DNA of 64,000 nt from an uncultured Rhodospirillales bacterium. Its GTDB lineage: Bacteria; Pseudomonadota; Alphaproteobacteria; ATCC43930; CGMCC-115725. Location of the stretch: assembly GCA_903828515.1 (NCBI GenBank), contig CAIKMD010000002.1, positions 434,001 through 498,000 of the forward strand, in the 5' to 3' direction. Below, in pieces: positions 53,558 to 61,701 of this stretch. Below the pieces are notes generated by a model that saw nothing but the letters and a program-made list of their open reading frames with translations, made no database searches and had not been told where the DNA came from. Both the position numbers and the translations under genes were made by a program. Every line of letters begins with the position of its first letter. The stretch's first letter is position 1.

Positions 53558-54523
53558 TTAATCAGCCAGTTCGGTCAGGCCGGGAATGATGCATTGCTCG
53601 GGCGTCGAGTTGACGTCGGTATCGCCGAGTTCATGCACGGCATCGACAAGCGCCGCGATGCCGCGGCGCGAGACCTTGTGGGTGCGGTCGAAGAAGTCGC
53701 CCTTTTGGAAGAAGTCGTAGGTCTGATCGAGGTCGTCATTCTTGCCGTCGGAAGCCTTGACCAGAATGGCGATGGCTTCCTTGCGATTGGCTTTGTCGTG
53801 CAGCCAGTCGGTCGCCTCGTCGTTGGCGGCGAGGAATTTGCGCGCCGCGTCCATGTTGGCGGTCGCCCACTGGCGGTTGACCACGGTGCCGCTGAACGGC
53901 AGATCCTTGGTGTAGTCGCCGGCGATGCCGAGAAGCGTGTAGCCTTCGCCGACCGCGGTGAAGTTCAGCGGCGGCGCCAGCAGGGTCGCGTCGTAAGCGC
54001 CGGTCTTCAACGCGGCGTAGCGCGCGCCGGTCGCACCGGAATAGAGCATGTTGACGTCTTCGAGCTTCAATCCGGCAGAGGCCAGCATCTTCTCGATCAG
54101 CACATGGGTGGCGTCGTTCGGACTGCCGATGCCGACATTTTTGCCGCGCAGCGCGGCGATGGTCTTGATACCGGGCTTCGAAACCAGCGCATAGGGCGAC
54201 ACGCGCAATTCGATCCGCGCGACAGCGGTGGGGTTGCCGCGGGCGACGAGCCGGATCGGATTGACCATGCCCGTGCCGATCGCGACGTCGAGCGAACCCG
54301 CCGTGGCCTGCTGCAGCATGCCGGGCGCCGAGCCGATGAAGATGACATCCACGTCGACACCGCGTTTGGTGTAGAGCCCGTTCGCATGGGCGATGGCGAT
54401 CGGCCAGGTGAAGGCGTTGTAGCCACCGACGATCCCGGCGGTGACTTTCTCGGCAGCGTGCGCGGATGTCGCGGCGACGAGCGCTGCGAGCAAGGCGACA
54501 ATCATGACGATGCGATGCTTCAA
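53558..54523 (-). CDS. NMT1/THI5-like ABC substrate-binding protein
   Basis: About 321 residues from a TTG at 54523, which has gggggaga 6-13 bases upstream; ATGs at 54544 and 54583 lie in or before that site and are less likely. A signal peptide (IVMIVALLAALVAATSAHAA) is followed by 'YNAFTWPIAIAHANGLYTKR', 'TLAALRGKNVGIGSPNDAT'-like text (here IAALRGKNVGIGSPNDAT) and a helical C-terminus with 'LVDAVHELGD'. It is the first gene of a pair of orphan binding proteins. Ligand unknown. Confidence 0.8.
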   Translation of the reverse strand: MKHRIVMIVALLAALVAATSAHAAEKVTAGIVGGYNAFTWPIAIAHANGLYTKRGVDVDVIFIGSAPGMLQQATAGSLDVAIGTGMVNPIRLVARGNPTAVARIELRVSPYALVSKPGIKTIAALRGKNVGIGSPNDATHVLIEKMLASAGLKLEDVNMLYSGATGARYAALKTGAYDATLLAPPLNFTAVGEGYTLLGIAGDYTKDLPFSGTVVNRQWATANMDAARKFLAANDEATDWLHDKANRKEAIAILVKASDGKNDDLDQTYDFFQKGDFFDRTHKVSRRGIAALVDAVHELGDTDVNSTPEQCIIPGLTELAD

Positions 54524-54599
54524 CGCTCTCTCCCCCGATTTCATTCTTATCGACAAAGTATGGGGAGGAGACGTGGCGATCAAGCGGGCGTCGTCGCCC

Positions 54600-55343
54600 T
54601 CAAGGCGTGTGTTTGGCGAGGAAACTCGTCACCCGCGCGCGTTGTTCGTCGATATGCTCGGGGCCTTTCCAGGGATTGAGCATGTCGACGTTGGGCAGGA
54701 GCTTGGCCAGTTCGAGGCCGGCCGAGGCGGGATGCGGCTTGTCGTTGCCGGGCAGGACGAGCGACGGCACGGCGCAGCGTTTGACGAAGTCGCGATCGAC
54801 GCAATAGACGAAATCGTGGTCCCACATGTTGTGGCCGAACGAGGCCAGCGCCGTCGCGTCGAGTTCCGGCCGCGCCGCGCGTTGTTCCTTCGCCCAGTCG
54901 GCGAAGCCGTCCTGGAAATAGGTCGGGAATTCGGCATTGAGGCCGATCGGATTCTGCAGAACGGACGCGGCGACGCGGTCGGGCGCCATCTCGGTGAATT
55001 TCAAACAGAAGCTCGAGCCGATGCAGCCGCCGAGGATATGCGTCCGCTTGATGCCGAGATGATCGAGCAGCGCGATCTGGTCTTCGGCATAGGTATGCCA
55101 GGAGTGCTCGGCCCGGATGTCGCCGCGCGATTTGCCGGCATTGCGCTGATCCATCGCGATGACGCGGTAATTCGCCGAGAGCACCGTGATCCAGTCGTTC
55201 CACGCGCGCGGCGGGCCTTCGGCGGGCGCGCGCCACATCGCCATCTGCGAGCGCATGCCGCCCGGCGCGAAGAGCAGGACCGGAAAGCCCGCGCCATGTT
55301 CTTCGTAATAGATCTCGGCATCGGGGCGTTTGAGGATCGGCAT
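54600..55343 (-). CDS. alpha/beta hydrolase with a cysteine nucleophile
   Basis: 247 residues. The nucleophile elbow reads G-G-C-I-G (105-109), so C107 takes the place of the usual Ser. A plausible triad is C107, D201 (VLPGNDKPH) and H230 (GPEHIDEQ). The oxyanion region is FAPGGM. A Cys nucleophile is known in dienelactone hydrolases, but this protein otherwise has a typical hydrolase_1 layout ('VIAMDQRNAGKSRGD', 'YAEDQIALLDHLGIKRTHIL'). Substrate unknown. It lies 16 bases downstream of the carbonic anhydrase stop, so cotranscription is likely. Confidence 0.8.
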   Translation of the reverse strand: MPILKRPDAEIYYEEHGAGFPVLLFAPGGMRSQMAMWRAPAEGPPRAWNDWITVLSANYRVIAMDQRNAGKSRGDIRAEHSWHTYAEDQIALLDHLGIKRTHILGGCIGSSFCLKFTEMAPDRVAASVLQNPIGLNAEFPTYFQDGFADWAKEQRAARPELDATALASFGHNMWDHDFVYCVDRDFVKRCAVPSLVLPGNDKPHPASAGLELAKLLPNVDMLNPWKGPEHIDEQRARVTSFLAKHTP

Positions 55344-55359
55344 GATGGGTTCCTTTGCG

Positions 55360-55974
55360 TTAGCCCAGCCGTTCGATTTCTTCCAGCCGGCTCGTGGTGA
55401 CGGCGAGATCGTTCACCAGCCCGTTCGACAGCGAATAGACCCAGCCATGAACGCTGAGGTCCTGGCCGCGCGCCCAGGCTTCCTGCACGAAGATGTCGGA
55501 CGCGACGTTGCGCACCTGGCGGATGACGTTGAGTTCGCAAAGCCGGTCGAGCCGCGCCTTCGGATCGCCGAGCGCATCGAGCGCCGCGCGCTGTTCGTGC
55601 GCCACCTCGCGGATCGGATGCAGCCAGTGATCGACCAGGCCGCGCCGCTTGCCGTCGACCGCCGCCGCGATGCCGCCGCAGCCGTAATGCCCGACGACGA
55701 GAATGTGTTTGACCCGCAGCACGTCGATCGCGAATTGCAGGACCGACAGGTAATTCGAATCCTGCGGCGGCGCGAGATTGGCGACGTTGCGGTGAACGAA
55801 CAATTCGCCGGGGTCGAGCCCGACGATTTCGTTGGCGGGAACCCGGCTGTCCGAACAGCCGATCCAGAGATATTCCGGCGCCTGCTGGTTTTCGAGGCGC
55901 TGGAAAAACCGCGCATCCGCCGCGATCTTGCGCGCGGCCCAGGCGCGGTTGTTGGTTTTCAGATGGTCGAGCAT
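55360..55974 (-). CDS. can: beta-class carbonic anhydrase
   Basis: 204 residues from the ATG at 55974. Zinc ligands C40, H96 and C99 (GCSDSR and HYGCGG), with D42-R44 as the catalytic dyad, mark a beta-carbonic anhydrase of the Can/CynT type. It interconverts CO2 and bicarbonate. It lies between two binding-protein/hydrolase genes of possible small-acid metabolism on the same strand; bicarbonate transport is a tempting link, because one branch of the upstream binding-protein family carries bicarbonate, but this is only inference. Confidence 0.92.
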   Translation of the reverse strand: MLDHLKTNNRAWAARKIAADARFFQRLENQQAPEYLWIGCSDSRVPANEIVGLDPGELFVHRNVANLAPPQDSNYLSVLQFAIDVLRVKHILVVGHYGCGGIAAAVDGKRRGLVDHWLHPIREVAHEQRAALDALGDPKARLDRLCELNVIRQVRNVASDIFVQEAWARGQDLSVHGWVYSLSNGLVNDLAVTTSRLEEIERLG

Positions 55975-55996
55975 GAAATTTCTGCCGGAATAATGC

Positions 55997-56977
55997 TCAC
56001 GGTTTCCAACCACTTTTGTCCAGATCGGCGACGACCTCGCGTAGCATGGTGAAATCGAACATCGTGGCCGGGTCGCGCAATTTGTCGGGCGGGATGCCGA
56101 GTACCGCGCCGCGATTGGCGATTTCCTGCTTTTGCAATTCGGGGCTGATCGTGCCGTCCTTGGTGCGCAGGAGCACGTCGGAGGCGATCGCGCGCTTGAT
56201 CTCCTCGGGCGTCTGCACCGGGTTGCGCTTGCGCGTCGCCTCGACCACCGCGTCGGGATGTGCGTCTGCAAAGCGCCGGCCCTTGATCGCGGCGCGCAGG
56301 AAATGCTTCGTCTGCTCGCGGTGGTCTTTCAGGAAATCGTCCGACAGCACGCCGCCGCCCGCGATCAGCGGAATCGTCTCGAGGTCATAGACCATATGCG
56401 CGCCGGGCGTGGTTCGCAGGCGTTCCAGCTCGTCCATCATCATGCTGGCGGCGCCGACCGCGCCGGAGGTCACGGCCGCGACCACCGCGCCGCGATTGTT
56501 GAGCGGGGTGAGCGCGATGTCCGACGTATCGACACCGTCGCCCGCGAAGGCGCGGCGCACGGCCAGCTCATGGGTGTCGCCGCGCGTCTCGATACCGACC
56601 TGCTTGCCTTTCAGGTCGGCCAGCGTCTTGACGCCCGGCGCCAGCGACCAGAGCTGATAGGGCACGTGGTCGTTGTTGACATAGACGATCTTGAGCGCGC
56701 CGCCCCGGAGCATCGCGCTGAGCGCGACGCCGGGCGAGGTCGCGTATTGCAGATCGCCCGAGAGCAGCGCGGGGATCGCGATGCTGCCGCCGGCCTGGAT
56801 GATCGTGACGTCGAGCCCTTCCTCGGCGAAATAACCCTTGTCGACGGCGAGGAAAAAATCGGCGAAGGCCGACAACAGCCCCGGCACCGCCATCTTCATC
56901 GGCTCGTTGGCGCGCGCGGCCGGGGCGAAGGCCGTCAGCAGGGCGAGTGCGGCGAGGGTCTTGGCGAGTTGGCGCAT
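55997..56977 (-). CDS. NMT1/THI5-like ABC substrate-binding protein
   Basis: 326 residues from the ATG at 56977, with gaagga 8 bases upstream; the frame is open to 57070 but without a good start or signal. A signal peptide (LAKTLAALALLTAFAPAARA) is followed by 'AFADFFLAVDKGYFAEEGLD', 'TLADLKGKQVGIETRGDTHE' and a helical C-terminus. It heads the minus-strand run binding protein, carbonic anhydrase, hydrolase. No permease or ATPase is adjacent. Confidence 0.83.
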   Translation of the reverse strand: MRQLAKTLAALALLTAFAPAARANEPMKMAVPGLLSAFADFFLAVDKGYFAEEGLDVTIIQAGGSIAIPALLSGDLQYATSPGVALSAMLRGGALKIVYVNNDHVPYQLWSLAPGVKTLADLKGKQVGIETRGDTHELAVRRAFAGDGVDTSDIALTPLNNRGAVVAAVTSGAVGAASMMMDELERLRTTPGAHMVYDLETIPLIAGGGVLSDDFLKDHREQTKHFLRAAIKGRRFADAHPDAVVEATRKRNPVQTPEEIKRAIASDVLLRTKDGTISPELQKQEIANRGAVLGIPPDKLRDPATMFDFTMLREVVADLDKSGWKP

Positions 56978-57090
56978 CGTCGGTCCTTCGTGTCGGGATT
57001 TGAGGCGGAGTGATATGGGAATTTGGGCGCGGCGACAATGGGCGGTGAATTGACGGGCGCGCAGCCTCATCCGGTCGGACGCCCGAAATA

Positions 57091-57171
57091 TTCACCGCGG
57101 AGACACGGAGAACACGGAGAAGAATAAATTATTCTTTCCCTTCTCCGTGTTCTCCGTGTCTCCGTGGTGAA
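57091..57171. repeat. 81-base hairpin repeat with 32-base arms
   Basis: Arm 1 (57091-57122) and arm 2 (57140-57171) are reverse complements with a single mismatch, separated by a 17-base AT-rich loop. Within each arm acacggaga is repeated. This 'cggagacacggagaacacgg' type palindrome is found in intergenic spaces of many bacteria. It lies between divergent genes, so a terminator role is unlikely. Confidence 0.8.
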
Positions 57172-57248
57172 ATAGACTTGAGGCCTCACCATGTGGATGC
57201 AGAACCGCGCTCGCTCTACCATGCGGGGCGAACAGCGGAGGCAGCTTC

Positions 57249-59096
57249 ATGGCGAACGCGCCCGACCTCATTCTCTATAATGGAAAGATCACCACCCTCG
57301 ACCGCGCCAATCCCGAAGCGCAGGCGGTAGCGATCAGCGGCGGGCGTTTCGTCATGGCGGGCGCCGACCACGATGTCATGGCGCTGGCGGGGCCTGACAC
57401 CAGGCGCATCGACCTGAAAGGCCGGCGTGTCATCCCCGGCCTGATCGACAGCCACATGCACGTCATTCGCGGCGGGCTCAACTACAACATGGAATTGCGC
57501 TGGGACGGCGTGCGGTCGCTGGCCGACGCGATGCGGATGCTGAAACAGCAGGTCAATCGCACGCCCGCGCCGCAATGGGTGCGCGTGATCGGGGGCTTCA
57601 CCGCGCATCAATTCGCCGAGAAACGCCTGCCGACCATCGACGAGATCAACGCTGTCGCGCCCGACACGCCGGTCTTCATCCTGCATCTCTATGATCGCGC
57701 GATCCTCAACGGCGCGGCCTTGCGCGCGGTCGGTTACGACAAAAACACGAAAGACTTTCCCGGCGGCGAGATCGTTCGCAACACGCAAGGCGAGCCGACC
57801 GGGTTGCTGGTCGCCAAGCCCAACGCGACGATCCTGTACGCAACCTTGGCGCGCGGGCCGAAACTGCCCGAGGAATACCAGAAGAACTCGACGCGCCATT
57901 TCATGCGCGAGGTCAATCGCCTGGGTGTCACCAGCGTGATCGATGCCGGCGGCGGGTTTCAGAATTATCCCGATGACTACAAGATCATCGAGGATCTGCA
58001 CCGCGACGGGCTTCTCACCATCCGCATCGCCTATAACCTCTTCACGCAAAAGCCCAAGGAAGAGTTGAAGGATTTCTCAAGCTGGGTTGGGCAGGTGAAG
58101 CCGGGGCAGGGCGACGATACCTATCGCGCCAACGGCGCCGGCGAGATGCTGGTTTACAGCGCCGCCGATTACGAAGATTTTCAGGTCGAACGCCCCGAAC
58201 TCCCGGCTTCGATGGAATCCGATCTCGAACCGGTCATCCGGCTTCTCGCGCAAAACAAATGGCCGTGGCGCCTTCACGCGACCTACAACGAAACCATCGG
58301 TCGCGCGCTCGACGTCTATGAGAAAATCCATCGCGAGATCCCGATCGACAAGCTCAACTGGTTTTTCGATCACGCCGAAACCATCGACGACCGTAATATC
58401 GAGCGTATCGCCAAACTCGGCGGCGGCATCGCGGTGCAACACCGCATGGCCTATCAGGGCGAATATTTCGTCGCGCGCTATGGCGCCAGGGCGGCAGAGC
58501 GCACGCCGCCGATCGCCCGCATGCTCGCGATGGGCGTGAAGGTCGGCGCCGGCACCGACGCGACGCGCGTCGCCTCCTATAACCCGTGGGTCTCGCTCGC
58601 CTGGCTGGTCACCGGCAAGACCGTCGGCGGCCTCGCACTCTACCCGGCATCCAACACGCTCGATCGCGAAACCGCGTTGCGGCTGTGGACCGAGGCGAAC
58701 GGCTGGTTCTCGACCGAGGCGGGCAAGAAAGGCCGGATCGAAGCGGGACAGCTCGCCGATCTCGCGGTGCTCTCCGACGATTATTTCGCGGTGCCGGGCG
58801 ACGCGATCGGCGATATCACCTCGGTGCTGACGATTCTCGGCGGCAAGCCGGTGCATGGCAGCGACGATTTCAAAGACCTCGCGCCGCCCTTGCCGCCGGC
58901 GATGCCCGATTGGTCGCCGGTGCGTTTCTTCGGTGGGTATCAGGCGCGCGGCGGGGTAGGGACGAACACCGGGGCGGCGTTCGCGTCTTGCACCGTTCAT
59001 GGCCACGAACATGCCAAGGCATGGACCGCCGAGGTTCCCGTGGCCGACGACCAATCATTCTGGGGCGCGCTCGGCTGCTCCTGCTGGGCTTTTTAG
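57249..59096 (+). CDS. amidohydrolase-3 family metal-dependent hydrolase (YtcJ-like)
   Basis: 615 residues, no signal peptide. The metal motif is H69-x-H71 (LIDSHMHV), with the N-terminal beta sandwich 'LILYNGKITTLDRANPEAQA', later HAT and HAET segments (LHATYNET, FDHAETIDD), and the catalytic Asp in GAGTDATRVASYNPW. These fit the YtcJ/amidohydrolase-3 group, which hydrolyses C-N bonds of formamides, amides or ring amides. Near the C-terminus are Cys and His residues (SCTVHGHEHA, ALGCSCWAF) that are unusual. The next gene starts 11 bases later, so they are probably cotranscribed. Confidence 0.82.
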   Translation: MANAPDLILYNGKITTLDRANPEAQAVAISGGRFVMAGADHDVMALAGPDTRRIDLKGRRVIPGLIDSHMHVIRGGLNYNMELRWDGVRSLADAMRMLKQQVNRTPAPQWVRVIGGFTAHQFAEKRLPTIDEINAVAPDTPVFILHLYDRAILNGAALRAVGYDKNTKDFPGGEIVRNTQGEPTGLLVAKPNATILYATLARGPKLPEEYQKNSTRHFMREVNRLGVTSVIDAGGGFQNYPDDYKIIEDLHRDGLLTIRIAYNLFTQKPKEELKDFSSWVGQVKPGQGDDTYRANGAGEMLVYSAADYEDFQVERPELPASMESDLEPVIRLLAQNKWPWRLHATYNETIGRALDVYEKIHREIPIDKLNWFFDHAETIDDRNIERIAKLGGGIAVQHRMAYQGEYFVARYGARAAERTPPIARMLAMGVKVGAGTDATRVASYNPWVSLAWLVTGKTVGGLALYPASNTLDRETALRLWTEANGWFSTEAGKKGRIEAGQLADLAVLSDDYFAVPGDAIGDITSVLTILGGKPVHGSDDFKDLAPPLPPAMPDWSPVRFFGGYQARGGVGTNTGAAFASCTVHGHEHAKAWTAEVPVADDQSFWGALGCSCWAF

Positions 59097-59107
59097 GAAC
59101 AGTAAAC

Positions 59108-59671
59108 ATGACAGACGCCGCCGACCAGCATTCGGAAGTCACCTCGGTCATCCGCCACAAGATCAAAGAGGGCGAACAGGCCGCCTACGAAATCTGGCTG
59201 CGCGAGATCGTGCCGCTCGCCGCGCATTCCCCCGGCCATCGCGGCGTCAACGTCATCCGTCCACCGGCCGGATCGACCGAATACACGGTGATCCTGCATT
59301 TCGACACGATCGACAATCTGCGCGCCTGGCTCGATTCCGACGTGCGGCGCGATCTTATCGCGAAGGCGATGCCGCTCTTGACCGGCGAAGACGAAGTCGA
59401 GATCAAGACCGGCCTCGAATTCTGGTTCACGCCGCCCGCGTCGAAAGCAAAAACCGCGCGGCGCTGGAAGCAATTCCTGGTCACGCTCTCGGCGATCTAT
59501 CCGCTCTCGATGCTGGTGCCGTTTCTCTATCGGCCGGCCTTCGCACTCGCGCCGTTCCCGGGCGCTTACTTCGTCCAGGCGTTGATCATCGCGGCGACGC
59601 TCGTCTTCCTGCTCACCTATGTGATCATGCCGCCTTACGCGCGGCGGATCGCGAAGTGGCTTTATAAGTAG
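59108..59671 (+). CDS. ABM-domain protein with C-terminal membrane helices
   Basis: 187 residues. The first 100 are an antibiotic-biosynthesis-monooxygenase (ABM) type ferredoxin-like domain ('VTSVIRHKIKEGEQAAYEIW', 'GHRGVNVIRPPAGSTEYTVI', then FDTIDNLRAWLDS). The last 70 include two or three hydrophobic helices ending in basic residues (ARRIAKWLYK), so the domain is held on the inner face of the membrane. The family acts on quinones or haem-like or small aromatic substrates, or only binds them. It follows the amidohydrolase by 11 bases. Confidence 0.78.
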   Translation: MTDAADQHSEVTSVIRHKIKEGEQAAYEIWLREIVPLAAHSPGHRGVNVIRPPAGSTEYTVILHFDTIDNLRAWLDSDVRRDLIAKAMPLLTGEDEVEIKTGLEFWFTPPASKAKTARRWKQFLVTLSAIYPLSMLVPFLYRPAFALAPFPGAYFVQALIIAATLVFLLTYVIMPPYARRIAKWLYK

Positions 59672-59680
59672 AGGTGGCGG

Positions 59681-59992
59681 CTATTCGGCCGCGAGCGTCG
59701 GAATGGCCGCGATTTCCGCGCGCTTGGTCTTGCTCAGCCGTTGCAGGTCGTATCGCGATTGAAGGTTGAGCCACAGCTCGGGACCGTTGCCGCAGAGCTT
59801 GCCGAGCCGCAACGCCATCTCCGGCGTGACCGGCATGCGCTCAGTCATGATGGCGTGGAGCGTCTGGCGCGACACGCCAAGGAGGCGCGCGATCTCGGCG
59901 CGTGTGCGCCCCAGGGCAGGCACGACATCCTCACGCAGCAATTCGCCCGGATACATGGCCGGGAGCGCCCGTTTGATCTTTGGTTTGCCCAT
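59681..59992 (-). CDS. higA: HigA-type antitoxin (Xre family), orphan
   Basis: 103 residues from the ATG at 59992. It opens with 'MGKPKIKRALPAMYPGELLR', contains the helix-turn-helix 'RAEIARLLGVSRQTLHAIMT' and 'TPEMALRLGKLCGNGPELW', the standard HigA/VapI form. HigA binds DNA at its own promoter and neutralises HigB, an mRNA-cutting toxin. The toxin gene that should precede it is present only as a decayed fragment whose stop still overlaps this start (tgatg). The antitoxin is therefore without a working partner here. Confidence 0.88.
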   Translation of the reverse strand: MGKPKIKRALPAMYPGELLREDVVPALGRTRAEIARLLGVSRQTLHAIMTERMPVTPEMALRLGKLCGNGPELWLNLQSRYDLQRLSKTKRAEIAAIPTLAAE

Positions 59993-60145
59993 CAGTGGTC
60001 GTCTTCCAGATTTCACGCCAGTTCCATGTGCAGGTTCCGCCTAATTCCGGTTCCGGCGGCGTCTGCGTTTTCTCGATGAAGCCGTGTAGCAGAACCATGC
60101 GGTCGTCCGCGATGCAAAGATTACACGCGAGCCCCTAAAACGGAA
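59992..60145 (-). pseudogene. higB: decayed HigB/RelE-type toxin remnant
   Basis: Reading all three frames gives consecutive pieces of one toxin C-terminus: RKFRFRGSRVIF, then CIADDRMVLLHGFIEKTQ and TPPEPEL, then NLHMELA, a TGA, and NLEDDH followed by the TGA that overlaps the higA start. 'DDRMVLLHGFIEKTQTPP' is highly typical of HigB/Gp49-like toxins. At least two single-base losses and one stop separate the pieces. The N-terminal half is missing, replaced by the end of the AT-rich nuclease gene, whose last codons overlap the fragment. Confidence 0.75.
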
Positions 60146-61559
60146 CTTCCGCATTAACGGATGTGGAATCGAGAGCATCAATGATTGGTGGAGGTGTCGT
60201 GGTGAGATAATCGCGCAACGTAACCAGACGTTCGCGAAGCTCATCAAAGGTTATTATGTTCACCTCTTTAAAAGACCCACGATAAAGTTCGAGTGCTTTT
60301 TGTTGAGCTATTTCTTGCGGCATTCGACCAGCTATAACAAAACAACCAATGGAATAGCTTTCCATTTCTATTCCGCGTGTATTCATTTTTAGCGTGGCGA
60401 TGTTACTGGCAAAGCGATGGCGTTGATCGAGTATCTGTAGAACGGAATTGGTGAGGTCTGGAGCTATTTTGTGAACGCCTTCTCTATATGTGGCGTTCAA
60501 AACCAGATCAGTATTAGGCGTTTTAATTTCTACGATAGCTACGTTATGTGTCTTGTTATTTTTGACTAAGAAATCTGTGATTTTCTCGCCCCGTCCTGAA
60601 ATGTCCGTGCCTCCGACATGACCTTGTGGCGCAAGTAACACAATTGGGTAACCAAATATCATCGTTAGGATAAAAGGATTCAATCGGAAGAGTTTTTGCC
60701 AATCATTCTCACTCGTTGCGCGAGCTAGCATTTCATCAAATCGCTCAATCAATCGATCCAACGTAACAAGCTCAATTTCGCTGCGGAGTTTTATCAGTCT
60801 TTCCGGTTCCTTCTCGGCGATCGTTGGCGCTTGTTCACTTACTCGGTCAACCAGTGCCGCTCGGTCGTGCTTGGATAATTTTAGTGGCGAGCTTTTTGCG
60901 CCGCCCAAGATCGTAAATATAGTGTCGGGTTTGTATTGGCGGTTTTTTTGAGGGAAAGTTGCGGGGTCGTGGACGTTAAGAATTGTATTGTGTGCGAGGA
61001 TTTGACGATCGAGCAGAGCTTCTTTCTGATACCTGGATTGGATGCGGTTCATAGCGCGCCGTAGTTCTTCGTAGTCATCATAGCTCAAATAAAAGATGCT
61101 ATTGTCTAGTCCGGTTGCTCGTTTGTCGGTCAGTATTAAAGATTGCGCACTTCTGATGTCGACAATCGCATCGATAATCGGCTTAAAGTTTTTCTGTAGT
61201 CCAAGTCCCCAGGTTGGGTCTCGAATGAATCCTTCAGGAAGACTTCCCAGCATTTCCGCGACCCCCTCTTCGCGCGCAGGGAGGTTGAACATTACGTTCT
61301 CAAATATGATCTCGTGGACTCGTGGATATTTAGGTTTGAGGAGACGAGATGAGGGACTGGTCACAGTCGGATAGGTGGAAATTGTTCCTTTTGCCGTGTC
61401 GAACCGCACAAGTTTTTTTGTTGGAATAGGTTCCTCATTGCCATGGGCAGCCCGGTAGGATTCGCGACTAGGCTGAAAATAGACGTCAACGCAGTTAGGA
61501 GATTGAGGTTCTAGAAAAATACGGCCGCCGTAGTCATTTTTGGTATCGGAATCATTCAC
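60135..61559 (-). CDS. sduA: Shedu-family (SduA, DUF4263) anti-phage nuclease
   Basis: 474 residues from a GTG at 61559, with ggagaag 6 bases upstream; an ATG at 61595 lacks such a site. The C-terminal part (about 280-455) carries a PD-(D/E)xK nuclease core: 'NDWQKLFRLNPFILTM', D329 in KITDFLV, and E344-x-K346 in AIVEIKTP, then 'NSVLQILDQRHRF'. This arrangement ('W...f..nPf.l', D, ExK, Q) is that of the Shedu immune protein, a single-gene phage defence. The N-terminal 250 residues are a variable region. Two sample lines of 60 bases count 38-40 percent G+C, far below the neighbours, indicating recent transfer. It may be a lone nuclease acting on phage DNA. Confidence 0.78.
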   Translation of the reverse strand: MNDSDTKNDYGGRIFLEPQSPNCVDVYFQPSRESYRAAHGNEEPIPTKKLVRFDTAKGTISTYPTVTSPSSRLLKPKYPRVHEIIFENVMFNLPAREEGVAEMLGSLPEGFIRDPTWGLGLQKNFKPIIDAIVDIRSAQSLILTDKRATGLDNSIFYLSYDDYEELRRAMNRIQSRYQKEALLDRQILAHNTILNVHDPATFPQKNRQYKPDTIFTILGGAKSSPLKLSKHDRAALVDRVSEQAPTIAEKEPERLIKLRSEIELVTLDRLIERFDEMLARATSENDWQKLFRLNPFILTMIFGYPIVLLAPQGHVGGTDISGRGEKITDFLVKNNKTHNVAIVEIKTPNTDLVLNATYREGVHKIAPDLTNSVLQILDQRHRFASNIATLKMNTRGIEMESYSIGCFVIAGRMPQEIAQQKALELYRGSFKEVNIITFDELRERLVTLRDYLTTTPPPIIDALDSTSVNAEVPF

Positions 61560-61701
61560 TTTATCTTCTCCACCTTTTCCGTGGTTCTTTTGCACAATAT
61601 ACCGGCCTTATCCCCTAATGTCGTAACGCGCGACTACTACCCTCTAGCCCCCACCTTGCCCCTCTTCCTATACTGCGCTCATTCCTCTTGGAGTGAGCAT
61701 C

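Noticed and set aside
60041-60247. A small Arg-rich minus-strand open frame overlapping the nuclease end
   Set aside because: It is the HigB remnant read partly in the wrong frame; the correct frame pieces explain the sequence.
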